A DNA stretch of 64,000 bases from Candidatus Zixiibacteriota bacterium (GTDB lineage Bacteria; Zixibacteria; MSB-5A5; GN15; FEB-12): positions 62,001-126,000 of the forward strand of contig JAOUBJ010000008.1 in NCBI GenBank assembly GCA_029860345.1, read 5' to 3'. Within the stretch, counting starts at the first letter, position 1, and the number at the start of each line of letters is the position of its first letter. Under the pieces are notes generated by a model. That model saw only the letters and a program-made list of their open reading frames with translations. It ran no database searches and was not told where the DNA came from. Below, piece after piece: positions 45,649 to 55,012 of the stretch. Both the position numbers and the translations under genes were made by a program.

Positions 45649-48083
45649 CAGTACCCCATACCACTGAAAATTTGATACACAGCCAGTGCCGCCAGGTAAG
45701 CGCTGGTAGTCATGTAGACAAACACCACACCGGAGTATAACCATCGCCCGGCCTCGTGGCGGATTGTTACCAGAGTTGCACCACATTGACAACACAGAGC
45801 GAAAAAGACCACGATCGACAAGGCCACGGCCACAGTGAAAACCGGTTGGCCTGCTTTCGGGCCGGACTCCCAGGTAGCCCGTCGCATTTTGTCTACCAGC
45901 GTGGAAGTTTCCGCGTCAACATCGGTGCCCATGTTGTAGATGGTACCGAGGGTGGCGATAATCACCTCGCGGGCCGGAAAAGAAGCCAGCACGGCCATCG
46001 AGACCCGCCAGTCCCAGCCCAGCGGCGCGAACAACGGCTCCACCCGATGGCCGAAACGGGCCAGGTAAGAGTCGCGCATGTAGGCTCCGGCCAGTTCGTT
46101 GTCCATGTCCGCCAGCGTCTGTTCGTTGATCCACTGGTGTCGGTGGAGATCGTACAAGGTCTGGGCGGCAGCCGCTGGTACGTCTGAGTAGTTCGATACA
46201 TCGGCAAAGAACCTATCCAACTCGACAACACTGTTCTGTTGTTCAAGGCCAGCATGGAAGTTGTTTGTAGTCTGTCGCTGCGCCTCATCGTACCCGGCCG
46301 TTATGGCAACCAGGGCGGCTTCTCGGTCGGAGTGCGCCCGTTGGTATTCCCGAGTGAGAGCAGCCACCTGGCTATCGTGGCTGGCCCTTATGTCCTTCGA
46401 ATGCGGATAGTAACTGAGCGCCCAGATAATAATAGTAATGGCAAAAATCACGGTGCCGGCTCTGACCACGAACGATTTGGCGCGGTGGAAAACACGGATC
46501 AGTACCGACCGCAAGGTGGGCACCTTGTACGACGGCATTTCCATCATAAACGTCCCGCGCTCAGTTTTCAGAACAGTCTTTTGCAGTATAAACGACACAA
46601 TCACAGCCACCACCATGCCCAACAAGTACAGCGATGTCAGCACCAGTCCCTGCAGATTGAGCGGTCCCAGAAAACTCTGGTAGGGCACAAAGGCGGCGAT
46701 CATAATGGCGTACACCGGCAATCGCGCCGAACAGGTCATCAGGGGTGCGATCATAATCGTTATCAGACGAAGCTTGCGGTCCTCAATCGTGCGCGTTGCC
46801 ATGATCCCCGGTACTGCGCAGGCGAAAGACGACAACATAGGGATAAAACTCTTGCCCGACAAACCACACCAACGAAACATGCGGTCAACGAGAAAGGCGG
46901 CCCGGGACATATAACCGGAGTCTTCAAGCAGCGCGATGAATAGAAACAGTATTACGATCTGCGGCAAAAACACTAACACCGATCCGACACCGCCCACGAC
47001 ACCGTCGGCCAACAACGATTGCAGCGGACCGGCCGGGACAACTCCCTCAATGTAGGCGGCCAGCACGCCAAAACCGGAGTCGATGAACTCCATGAACGGC
47101 TCGGACCAACTGAAAATAGATTGGAAAACCATGGTCATAGTGAGCACCAACACAATTGGTCCCAGCACCGGGTGAAGCAGGTAGCGATCCACCTGCTCCG
47201 ACACCGACTTCCTGCCGTCCGACTCTCGTTCCACCACCCGGTTGCAAATCTCGGCAGCGCGATTGGTTAGCAGATTGGTTTCAGCCGACGACAGTGAACC
47301 GGATTGCTTCGTGATTGCCAGACGGCCGCCTTCGAGCATCTGCATTATCGACACGGCCTTGTTCTGCTCCTGGGCATCGGCCATAAACTTCTGTTCGGCT
47401 GGACCGCTGGGGTCAAAGATGACTCGCATGAGTTCCGCCCGCGTGCGATGACGAGCATTGTGGCTGCCGGCAAGCCCGGAAACCAACCGTTCGGTTTCGT
47501 CGTCGAATCTATCCCAGGCCGGCGGGAACGGATGCTCGGCCATGCGGATCGCTTCCTTTTTTAACCGCTCGATCCCCACACCACGGTTGCCTACGACCGG
47601 CACGACCGGTAAACCACCCAAAGCCCGCGAAAGCTCAGCCGTGTTGATTTTGGTTTTGTGCCGCTCGGCCAGATCGATCATGTTCAGCGCCACCACCACC
47701 GGCAGACCTATCTGAAGTATCTGCAATAACAGGTAAAGCCCCCGACGAAGATTGGTCGCATCGACAACGCAGATCAATACATCGGGTCGATCCTGACCTT
47801 CCACCCCTTCGTACAGAGCTCTGGCCGCAATGTACTCGTCAGGCGAGAAGGCGGCCAGCGAGTAAGTCCCCGGGACATCGATCAAATCGAACTGGCGACG
47901 ATCCTCTTCGCCTGAGAAGAACCTGCCGGTAACTTTTTCGACGGTAACGCCGGGATAGTTGCCCACCTTCTGGGCCAGCCCGGTTATCGCATTGAAAATG
48001 GTAGTCTTGCCGCTATTGGGATTGCCGCATATAGCCAAAAGGCCTGAGCGGGAGGTCGAACTGCTTTCAGCGGGTAGCCGCAT
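45648..48083 (-). CDS. feoB: ferrous iron transport protein B
   Basis: From the ATG at 48083 the protein has 811 residues. The N-terminal G domain shows G1 GNPNSGKTT, G3 DVPGTYSL and G4 NMID; a GDI-like spacer follows, then the membrane part with paired gate domains (LLEDSGYMSRAAFLVDRMF and FPAREVIIATLGTIYNMG). Compared with the 773-residue E. coli protein, there is an extra soluble stretch of roughly 100 residues after the helix ending ALSYYPHSK, rich in Ala, Gln and charged residues and probably coiled coil. It imports Fe(II) across the inner membrane. Thirteen bases downstream of feoA. Confidence 0.97.
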   Translation of the reverse strand: MRLPAESSSTSRSGLLAICGNPNSGKTTIFNAITGLAQKVGNYPGVTVEKVTGRFFSGEEDRRQFDLIDVPGTYSLAAFSPDEYIAARALYEGVEGQDRPDVLICVVDATNLRRGLYLLLQILQIGLPVVVALNMIDLAERHKTKINTAELSRALGGLPVVPVVGNRGVGIERLKKEAIRMAEHPFPPAWDRFDDETERLVSGLAGSHNARHRTRAELMRVIFDPSGPAEQKFMADAQEQNKAVSIMQMLEGGRLAITKQSGSLSSAETNLLTNRAAEICNRVVERESDGRKSVSEQVDRYLLHPVLGPIVLVLTMTMVFQSIFSWSEPFMEFIDSGFGVLAAYIEGVVPAGPLQSLLADGVVGGVGSVLVFLPQIVILFLFIALLEDSGYMSRAAFLVDRMFRWCGLSGKSFIPMLSSFACAVPGIMATRTIEDRKLRLITIMIAPLMTCSARLPVYAIMIAAFVPYQSFLGPLNLQGLVLTSLYLLGMVVAVIVSFILQKTVLKTERGTFMMEMPSYKVPTLRSVLIRVFHRAKSFVVRAGTVIFAITIIIWALSYYPHSKDIRASHDSQVAALTREYQRAHSDREAALVAITAGYDEAQRQTTNNFHAGLEQQNSVVELDRFFADVSNYSDVPAAAAQTLYDLHRHQWINEQTLADMDNELAGAYMRDSYLARFGHRVEPLFAPLGWDWRVSMAVLASFPAREVIIATLGTIYNMGTDVDAETSTLVDKMRRATWESGPKAGQPVFTVAVALSIVVFFALCCQCGATLVTIRHEAGRWLYSGVVFVYMTTSAYLAALAVYQIFSGMGY

Positions 48084-48099
48084 CAAAAATCTGTCGGAG

Positions 48100-48330
48100 C
48101 TACTTCTCCACCTCCACCGCCACTAGCGAGGCTTCGGCCCGACGTAGCGACAAGAAGCTGGCCCCGACCTTTATCTCAAGCGGATCGCGCAACGGTGCGT
48201 TTCTGAGGTACTCCAGTAACTGGCCCGGAATTACACCCAGCTCCACCAGCCGTCGTGCCACCGGACTGTCATCGGCAAAACCAATTACTTTCCCACGCTG
48301 CCCCGGCTGCATTCGATCCAGATAGGTCAT
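48100..48330 (-). CDS. feoA: ferrous iron transport protein A
   Basis: This 76-residue SH3-like protein has the typical FeoA pattern: MQPGQRGKVIGF, ARRLVELGVIPGQLLEYLRNAPLRDPLEIKVGASFLSLRRAEASLVAVE. It interacts with FeoB in other bacteria. Its start overlaps the fur stop as ATGA. Confidence 0.95.
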   Translation of the reverse strand: MTYLDRMQPGQRGKVIGFADDSPVARRLVELGVIPGQLLEYLRNAPLRDPLEIKVGASFLSLRRAEASLVAVEVEK

Positions 48331-48809
48331 TTAACATTACCTCTTACGTTGTTGTCATCGTTCGATGGGCGCTGCTCGTCGCTGTCCTGATCGCTCAGAC
48401 CCAGTTCCTTCTGACAGTCGGAGCAGTAACCCTGAATCTCAATCTTGAACCCGACCGGCTGAAACCGGCTCTCCTGAGTCGTCCCATTCAGCAGGTTCAG
48501 GACATTGCCGACGTCGAACTCCACCAGTTTCTTGCACTCCATGCAAAACAAGTGACCGTGCGGCTCCGGGGTGGTACGATCATAGCGCGTGATACCATCA
48601 CCGATATTGACTTCCTCCGCCAGTCCCAGTTTGCAGATCAGTTTCAGGTTACGCCAAACCGTGCTGTGTCCAACCGAAGGGTCTTGCTGACGAACCTTCT
48701 GGTACAACTCGTCGACCGTTATGTGCCGACCAGCCGACAAAAAGCAATCGAATATCAACTCCCGTTGCGGGGTCGACTTGAATCCTTTGGTTCTGAGCAG
48801 GTCCTTCAC
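48327..48809 (-). CDS. fur: Fur-family ferric uptake regulator
   Basis: The 160-residue regulator has the winged helix (TPQRELIFDCFLSAGRHITVDELYQKVRQQDPSVGHSTVWRNLKLICKLGLA), the metal-site histidines (PHGHLFCMECKKLVEF) and two CxxC pairs, CMEC and CSDC, that bind structural zinc. The tail is acidic and polar. It is the first gene of the fur-feoA-feoB operon, and a Fur-box-like palindrome lies 18 bases upstream, so autoregulation is expected. Members of the family can also sense zinc, manganese or peroxide; the feo context favours iron. Confidence 0.93.
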   Translation of the reverse strand: MKDLLRTKGFKSTPQRELIFDCFLSAGRHITVDELYQKVRQQDPSVGHSTVWRNLKLICKLGLAEEVNIGDGITRYDRTTPEPHGHLFCMECKKLVEFDVGNVLNLLNGTTQESRFQPVGFKIEIQGYCSDCQKELGLSDQDSDEQRPSNDDNNVRGNVK

Positions 48810-48827
48810 AGGTCATCCTTTACGGCC

Positions 48828-48848
48828 AAATGAAAACGACTTTCATTT
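48828..48848. promoter_or_regulatory. Fur-box-like operator
   Basis: AAATGAAA and TTTCATTT are perfect 8-base arms around ACGAC; a second palindrome (TGAAAA with TTTTCA on the minus strand) overlaps it. AT-rich overlapping hexamer repeats of this kind are characteristic of Fur sites. It lies between the -10 element and the fur start codon. Confidence 0.7.
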
Positions 48849-48878
48849 TCAATAACGGCATATTTCAGAGAATGTCAA
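48849..48878 (-). promoter_or_regulatory. promoter of the fur-feo operon
   Basis: On the minus strand TTGACA (48878-48873) is a perfect -35, with TATTGA (48854-48849) after 18 bases as a weak -10 touching the Fur-like palindrome. Confidence 0.5.
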
Positions 48879-48940
48879 GTGATTTTCGTAACAATGTCGA
48901 TTTATTTTAGGTGGCGTAACATCTTGTCCGGCAATAAATT

Positions 48941-48960
48941 AGCCGCCCACGGGGGCGGCT
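48941..48960 (-). terminator. hairpin downstream of the M6 protease gene
   Basis: AGCCGCCC and GGGCGGCT form an 8-bp GC stem with an ACGG loop. On the minus strand AATTTATT follows, a poor T-tract, so termination is likely but not certain. Confidence 0.55.
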
Positions 48961-48988
48961 GTAAAAAGAAAAGTTGCAGCAAAAGTTG

Positions 48989-51742
48989 CTACTTGAGTAG
49001 AATCATCTTCTTGGACTGGCTATCGGTGCCTCGGCTCAATTTGTAGAAGTAGACGCCGGAAGCGACAGGTTGTCCGGTATGGGCTGAGCCGTCCCACTCG
49101 ACTTCGTAGGTACCGGGAATCTGGACTTTATCGACCAACGTGACCACGCGACGCCCCAGCAGATTGTAGATGGACAGATTTGTCGTTGGCAGGCTCCCAT
49201 CGGTCGGACGGCGCAACGTGTATGAGATGGTCGTCGATGGGTTGAACGGGTTGGGATAGTTCTGGTGGAGATCGAAGTTATCCGGCAGCGCGGCGTGCGG
49301 GTCGCCGTCGTCGACACCCAAAGGTATCCCACCGAAGAAGTCAACAACGCGTGCGAACAGTTCCGCCTTGGTGTTGTACGATTGATGAGTGAAGGCGTCC
49401 GAAAGATACTCGATAGGGAATGTCAACAGAATAGAATTATAGGTGGTCTGTTTCGACACTCCACAAATGTCGGTTTTGCCACCCAGGGTGAACGCAGCCT
49501 GCCCACCGGAGACGGTAGTCACCAGATCGAGCATCGACGACGGCGCCGACGGCATGTAGCGGTACTTGGTGCCATCGCCGAGTTGATTTCCGCTGACTCC
49601 CTGGAAGAACGGCCACAACAAGGAGCCGGTATAATTGGCCCCAAGGTAGTCGTTCAGAAAGCCAACATCGAGAGCATTCAGCGATTGGGCGCCGGAGATT
49701 GACGAGATCATAAGGTCTCCCCCGGCGTCAAGATACGCTTTCATGGCCGTAACATCGGCCGCCGTGAATACGTCCTCAGCCCAGTCGCCGGTGTGCCAGA
49801 AAACCTTGGGATACTTTTTGAGTTCATCCCCGGTGGGTGAACTCTTGTCCGCCTTGTGCCAGACAGAATATGGAATGCCCAGGTCGTAGTGCACCGCCTG
49901 AGTGTAGACGTTTTCATAATCGGCACCGCGGTCATCGTCGACTATCAGAATTTGGGGCGGACCGAGACTGACCTCCAGGCCAAATGTTTTCGATGTCCAG
50001 CCGTTGTAAGGAGTACCGGCTATGGAATCACACTCGATGGTCAGGGAGAAAGAATCGATAGTGGGGACAAAAGTCTCAGCCAATGTAAAAGTAATAGGGG
50101 TCAGATTGCTTTGATCTGAATCATCGAACTGCGGTGACAATAGCACCTCATCGGTATTGAATGTAACACTGGGGTGGTTCGTTTCAAGTCTGATGGTGGC
50201 ATTGTACGAAAGACGCATGGCGTTGGTCATAGTGACGTAAAAACTGATCGTCTCCCCCGGATCGAGAATGCCGTCGCCATCACCACCCGGTTGAGCGTCA
50301 TCGAAAAACACCGAATCATGATCGACCAGGAGCGGCCAGGGATGTGACCAGTCTTCATCCAGGTCGGCTGTCATGGTCATCCCGGAGTTTGAGATATTCC
50401 AGAGACCGATACGAGTGGTAACACCGTTTGAAAGGGTCCCCAAAAGATTGGTTCGTGAGTTGGGTACGCTCTGGTCGTGGAATTCACGGGAATCGCTGCT
50501 CCCCGGCCAGACATCGCCGCCATCGCCTCGGCTTCCGCCGAAAGCCAGCGCGTTTTCGCCGTCTGCTTGTTCCATGGCTACTCTGTACCACTCGGGATTC
50601 TGATTGCTTGGGCCGGGTGCCTGTTTGTCGACATGATAGATACACAATCCCGACGAAGGCAACCCAACATCGAATCCTACCTGCTGTCGATTCTCCACGA
50701 TCCAGTACTCGTAAGCGGTCGAGAGACTGTTCTGCAAGCGGTAGGCGACGCGGTTTTCTTCCACGTGTGGAAACTCAACCTGGGACATGTTGCTGTTAAC
50801 TTCCAAAAGACTCAGAAACCCTATCTCAGCTTTAGACCAGGCGGTCAGGTGGGCGGGCTGTCGGGACCCGGCGTTATAACTTCCGGTCGCCATCAGGGCC
50901 CAATCGCCCAGTCCATTTGAACCTACGGCATCGGATATATCGTAGAGGTCGGGCAAGCCCAAAAAGTGGCCATACTCATGGCAGAACACGCCGATGGGTG
51001 AGATTTCGTTGCCGGTCTCCTCCGGATTCATGGTGTAGGCGGATATTTGCACGCCGTCGATATAAACCGCGGGGATGTTGCTTTTGTGTGACCAGATACC
51101 AACGGCCCCGGCTTCGGCGCCGGCCCCGGCGTGGATTATCACCAAGCCATCACAGATATCATCGTTGTTGATGTCGTACTGGTTCCAGTTTGCCACATGC
51201 AGCCGGGCCGAATCCAGGGCATCGGCTGTCAACTCGGGTCCGCGGCTAAGACCATCGTCATTCCCTACGTAGTAGGCGTATGGCAGGGTCATACGGTAGG
51301 GGCCAAGAATGTCACCTCTAACAACAAAATCACCGTAGGAGTTTTCTTTGTAGTAGTCGACCATGGAACCGGTCGGGTTGTGGTAGTCATTGGAGAAGAG
51401 AACGGAGTCAAACTGAGCAGGCGTTGTGCTGACCCCTGCGGACATCTCATTGTCGCTGAAGTCCACCAATATGACGATAATGGAGGCCTGGAAAGTTTGA
51501 TCACTCGCCAGAGCCAGGGGACGGCCGAAGCGATCCAGGCTGATCGGCGTGTGCTCTTCGGCGCTGCACCCACCTGCTTCTTTGAAGGCCCTGAGATTGG
51601 CCAGCTTCTGTTCAAGGACACCCTCGGCTTTCCACTTCTCAATCGCATCGGGATGGGGCGCCACTGCCGACACCGGCGAGGTTAGAATCACGAAACCTAT
51701 CAACAGTATGATCAGTAATACTCCGAGCCTGGATTTTTCCAT
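48989..51742 (-). CDS. secreted M6-family metalloprotease with Por/T9SS-type C-terminal tail
   Basis: From the ATG at 51742, nine bases after AAAGG, the protein has 917 residues with a signal peptide (MEKSRLGVLLIILLIGFVILTSPVSA). The M6 (immune inhibitor A-like) catalytic domain has the zinc motif HEYGHFLGLPDLYD at about residue 250. Central beta domains follow, then a region with a GATase-like open sheet (PPQILIVDDDRGADYENVYTQAV). The last 90 residues are a FlgD-like Por secretion tail (LHQNYPNPFNPSTTISYTL, then GVYFYKLSRG, ending KMILLK). It is probably exported across the outer membrane. Earlier in-frame ATGs at 51748, 51760 and 51769 cannot be excluded. Confidence 0.87.
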   Translation of the reverse strand: MEKSRLGVLLIILLIGFVILTSPVSAVAPHPDAIEKWKAEGVLEQKLANLRAFKEAGGCSAEEHTPISLDRFGRPLALASDQTFQASIIVILVDFSDNEMSAGVSTTPAQFDSVLFSNDYHNPTGSMVDYYKENSYGDFVVRGDILGPYRMTLPYAYYVGNDDGLSRGPELTADALDSARLHVANWNQYDINNDDICDGLVIIHAGAGAEAGAVGIWSHKSNIPAVYIDGVQISAYTMNPEETGNEISPIGVFCHEYGHFLGLPDLYDISDAVGSNGLGDWALMATGSYNAGSRQPAHLTAWSKAEIGFLSLLEVNSNMSQVEFPHVEENRVAYRLQNSLSTAYEYWIVENRQQVGFDVGLPSSGLCIYHVDKQAPGPSNQNPEWYRVAMEQADGENALAFGGSRGDGGDVWPGSSDSREFHDQSVPNSRTNLLGTLSNGVTTRIGLWNISNSGMTMTADLDEDWSHPWPLLVDHDSVFFDDAQPGGDGDGILDPGETISFYVTMTNAMRLSYNATIRLETNHPSVTFNTDEVLLSPQFDDSDQSNLTPITFTLAETFVPTIDSFSLTIECDSIAGTPYNGWTSKTFGLEVSLGPPQILIVDDDRGADYENVYTQAVHYDLGIPYSVWHKADKSSPTGDELKKYPKVFWHTGDWAEDVFTAADVTAMKAYLDAGGDLMISSISGAQSLNALDVGFLNDYLGANYTGSLLWPFFQGVSGNQLGDGTKYRYMPSAPSSMLDLVTTVSGGQAAFTLGGKTDICGVSKQTTYNSILLTFPIEYLSDAFTHQSYNTKAELFARVVDFFGGIPLGVDDGDPHAALPDNFDLHQNYPNPFNPSTTISYTLRRPTDGSLPTTNLSIYNLLGRRVVTLVDKVQIPGTYEVEWDGSAHTGQPVASGVYFYKLSRGTDSQSKKMILLK

Positions 51743-51822
51743 CGTCATCAACCTTTGCATGTCTTTCATATTTTCATCTCGTTCGACCAACATTCCACTT
51801 GAACATTATAACCTTAAGCGGC

Positions 51823-54720
51823 CTATTTCAAAAGCAGCATTTTCCTGGAGTGCGATGTTTGGGAGGTACTCAACCTGTAAAAGTACACACCACTGGCAAT
51901 CCGACCGCCTGAAGCATTGGTCGCGTTCCATAAGACCTCGTGCGATCCGGCCGGCAAACGACCGTCGACAAGCTGTGAAACCTTCTGTCCCAACGCATTG
52001 TACACCACCAGAGAGACGTCCGAGGCGGTGGAAAGGCTGAATGAAATCGTCGTGGTCGGATTGAACGGGTTGGGATAATTCTGGTGCAGAGTCACCGCTG
52101 TCGGCAGGCTGCTTTGGTGCCCTTCATCGACCGCGGTTGCCAGGTCGAAGCGCTCACGAGCGTGCTGCGCGTTTTCATACAGCTCGGCCAGATCGGTCCC
52201 GATCACTACGGCAAAAGCCACTTCGTTGGAATCCCATCCCTGAATGGCAAACGAGCCGGAGTTCAGAAACATCATGAGGTCTCCGGTAAGACCGGGATCG
52301 TGTTGCGTGGCATCCAAAGCAATCAAGTCAAATTTGTCGGCGCGCGAAAAACCACGCTTGGCAGCGCCGTTGTCCAAAGACTTGAAAGAGTCGAGATTCT
52401 TCAAAGAGACCAGGCCGACCAGAGGACCGTCGCCGCCTGTCTGGTACATAAGAGCGGCCCCATCGTCGTAAACGACCTGATCGCCGGCTATATCCAGATC
52501 AAAATCGGTTAGGAATCCAAAGTGCAGACCAGTCAACCATCCGGGAGTCATGTTACGCATTTGGAATCTAAAGATGATAAAACCGCCGTCATCGACATAA
52601 CTAATAGTCTCTTGGGTCAATTCAATCGGGATAGGTATCTCCGAACGCGAGTCGGCATAACCGGCGGTTACATGCAGACCACCTTCCTCGTCAATCGTAG
52701 ATGTACTCAGATCCACCGTTGGCTCGTAGTCGGAAACCTGGTACCTACCCTGGGCATCCCTTATCGAGCTGGAAAGCTGCAGGGCGTTCCGACCCAGCAC
52801 GATACCGGCTTCGTAGAGCAGGTTGTCGGAGCCGTCGACGCGCAGCCCCTTGCCGCCCGCGTTGTACAGCGAACCTGTGCCGAATCCGAACTGGGCGAAG
52901 TCCGAGACTGAGAAGCCAATGCGTGAACTGCTGTGGTCGGCGATGTGACCGCTTGGCGGCACACCCACGGTGCCAACGAAGGCAATAGTATCTAAACTAC
53001 CGCCCTCCGGTGTTTGCAGGTACAGCACGAAATCGACCGTGTGGCCGTGGTGGAAACCGGAGTCGTATCGGATTTGATACGGGGCCATACTAAGGGCACT
53101 ACTGCCGCCGACACCGAAGAGATAGGTCGCCGAATCAGACATTACTACCACTCCGGCCGTACCGGTTTCGAGAACGCCGATCACCTCGGCGATATTGCCG
53201 GCCGGATTGTTTATCAGAATATCCAGACCGAATTCTTCACCGGGCCAGGCGATACCGTCGTCGCTGACCTGGGTGCTGGTGATCTTAAAGCTCGGAGATA
53301 CCGGCAAGGGAAGCAAAGCGAGCAGGCGTGAAGCATCGACCAGGCCATTGCCGTAAATGTTGTCCTCACCGGTGGCGCCGAGGTCCTCGGTCGCCTGCAA
53401 AAGAGCCTGCTTTATTTCCTCGACCGTGGCATCGGGGCTGTACTGGCGCATCAGCACCACTAGTCCGGCGATGTAAGGGGCGGCCATCGACGTGCCGCTC
53501 ATATAAGTATAGCCGCCACCTTTCTGTGACGAACGGACACTTACGCCGGGTGCTACCAGCTCGGGCTTGATCTGAGTCTGATCGCACGATGAAGGTCCCC
53601 GGCTGGAAAAGGAAGCTATATCCTTGTCCATGTTGACCGCTCCCACCGCCAGCGAGTTGGTGGGGGTGGAAGCCTGATCGGCCGGGCTGCGAAGTGACAT
53701 CGGGTCGGGACCCTCGTTGCCGGCGGCAAAGATAGTGACGATTCCGGCTGCTTCGACAACGTCTACGATTTGTGTGAAAGTTTCATCGCAGGGGGCAAAG
53801 AGTCCTTTCGGCACACCCCAACTGTTCAGAATAACGTCCGGGACATCATCGGTCGTACTGGTATCACCGTCCGGATTGAGCGCCCATTGAAAGGCTTCGA
53901 TAATATCGGACAGAGTGGTCTGGAGCGGACGTCCCTGGTCGATAACACCGGCCGTGATCCACTGTGCATGCGGCGCTACGCCAAAAGTGTCTGCTTCGGT
54001 TGCGCCAACCATCAGACCCATGGTGTGAGTACCGTGACCGGCTGCATCATAGGGCAGCTCATTCGGGGCTACCTTGGAAAACCAGGTCGAGGACAAAGGC
54101 TCTGAGTTTCCGCGCCACTTGTCGGCCAACGCCGGGTGGTCCCAGTCTACACCGGTATCAAAGGAACAGATTAAACGACCGGTGCCTTTCAGACCCTGCT
54201 GCCACAACGTGGGAACTTTCAACAGCGCCAACTCATTCGACACCGACGATACAGCCACCGAGGCCGGAGATTCAGACACCGGTGTCACGTAGTCCAGGGT
54301 GAGGTTTTCCACCACTAATCTCACCCCCGGCTGGGCCGTCAACTCAAGAATCCGGTCGGGTGACAGAGTGGCCGTGAAAGCAGGCACGACCCAGTGCCTG
54401 AGCACCGGTTGGCTGGAACTTTCGATCAGGAACCGATGAATACGCTCGGTTGATTCTTTGGACTCATGCAACCGTTCGCCCAAAACACGTTTGATCCTCT
54501 GCCCTCGTCTCAAACCGGCCATGGATTCCAGTTGAACCAAACCTGTGGGTAGTTCATCTTCCAGGAATACGACTACCGGAATCGGACCCCTGGCGCCGGA
54601 CCAAGCCGATACTGCTATCTTGTCTTCCAGGCTGGGACCGAGGGCTTCCCCGGTCGCTGCCGCCAGGTTGAGCGATCCGCAGCAGAGGGCTATTATGACT
54701 ATAATTGATACTCGTCTCAT
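51823..54720 (-). CDS. secreted subtilisin-like (S8) protease with Por/T9SS-type tail
   Basis: The 965-residue protein has a signal peptide (MRRVSIIVIIALCCGSLNLAAA), an inhibitor-like prodomain (about 60-150), and an S8 catalytic domain with Asp in CSFDTGVDWDHP (about 187), His in AAGHGTHTMGLMVG (about 232) and Ser in MSGTSMAAPYIAGLVVLM (about 408). The oxyanion asparagine is in AAGNEGPDP. Beta domains follow, and the tail repeats the neighbour's pattern: LHQNYPNPFNPTTTISFSL, GVYFYRLSTS and KMLLLK at the end. AGGAAG stands just before the ATG. The M6 protease lies 80 bases downstream in the same direction. Confidence 0.92.
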   Translation of the reverse strand: MRRVSIIVIIALCCGSLNLAAATGEALGPSLEDKIAVSAWSGARGPIPVVVFLEDELPTGLVQLESMAGLRRGQRIKRVLGERLHESKESTERIHRFLIESSSQPVLRHWVVPAFTATLSPDRILELTAQPGVRLVVENLTLDYVTPVSESPASVAVSSVSNELALLKVPTLWQQGLKGTGRLICSFDTGVDWDHPALADKWRGNSEPLSSTWFSKVAPNELPYDAAGHGTHTMGLMVGATEADTFGVAPHAQWITAGVIDQGRPLQTTLSDIIEAFQWALNPDGDTSTTDDVPDVILNSWGVPKGLFAPCDETFTQIVDVVEAAGIVTIFAAGNEGPDPMSLRSPADQASTPTNSLAVGAVNMDKDIASFSSRGPSSCDQTQIKPELVAPGVSVRSSQKGGGYTYMSGTSMAAPYIAGLVVLMRQYSPDATVEEIKQALLQATEDLGATGEDNIYGNGLVDASRLLALLPLPVSPSFKITSTQVSDDGIAWPGEEFGLDILINNPAGNIAEVIGVLETGTAGVVVMSDSATYLFGVGGSSALSMAPYQIRYDSGFHHGHTVDFVLYLQTPEGGSLDTIAFVGTVGVPPSGHIADHSSSRIGFSVSDFAQFGFGTGSLYNAGGKGLRVDGSDNLLYEAGIVLGRNALQLSSSIRDAQGRYQVSDYEPTVDLSTSTIDEEGGLHVTAGYADSRSEIPIPIELTQETISYVDDGGFIIFRFQMRNMTPGWLTGLHFGFLTDFDLDIAGDQVVYDDGAALMYQTGGDGPLVGLVSLKNLDSFKSLDNGAAKRGFSRADKFDLIALDATQHDPGLTGDLMMFLNSGSFAIQGWDSNEVAFAVVIGTDLAELYENAQHARERFDLATAVDEGHQSSLPTAVTLHQNYPNPFNPTTTISFSLSTASDVSLVVYNALGQKVSQLVDGRLPAGSHEVLWNATNASGGRIASGVYFYRLSTSQTSHSRKMLLLK

Positions 54721-55012
54721 AAGCTTCCTGGTTCCTTGTCCTGATCCTACCCCGTTTGAGCAAAGGTTGTGCCGTGTCCGATCTTAACCGTCCGCTCATC
54801 GACGCCTGCATCGGTTTGCACCAGGGTGATCAACCGCATACTTAAGTGACAAGAAAACAGTGGATTGGACCTCGAAAAGACCTTCAGGTCCGACCGCCGG
54901 TAAGACCGGTATATGACCTGCCTTGCGCAGTATGCTGGAAACTGCAAATCTGGTCGATTCTGATCGCAAAGTTTTACAGGCCATCCAGGGTACCTGTGCC
55001 TATATTTGGCAA

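Noticed and set aside
45649-45795. Upstream in-frame extension of the FeoB-associated peptide
   Set aside because: It lies wholly inside feoB in another frame, and the ATG overlapping the feoB stop gives the usual short family length.
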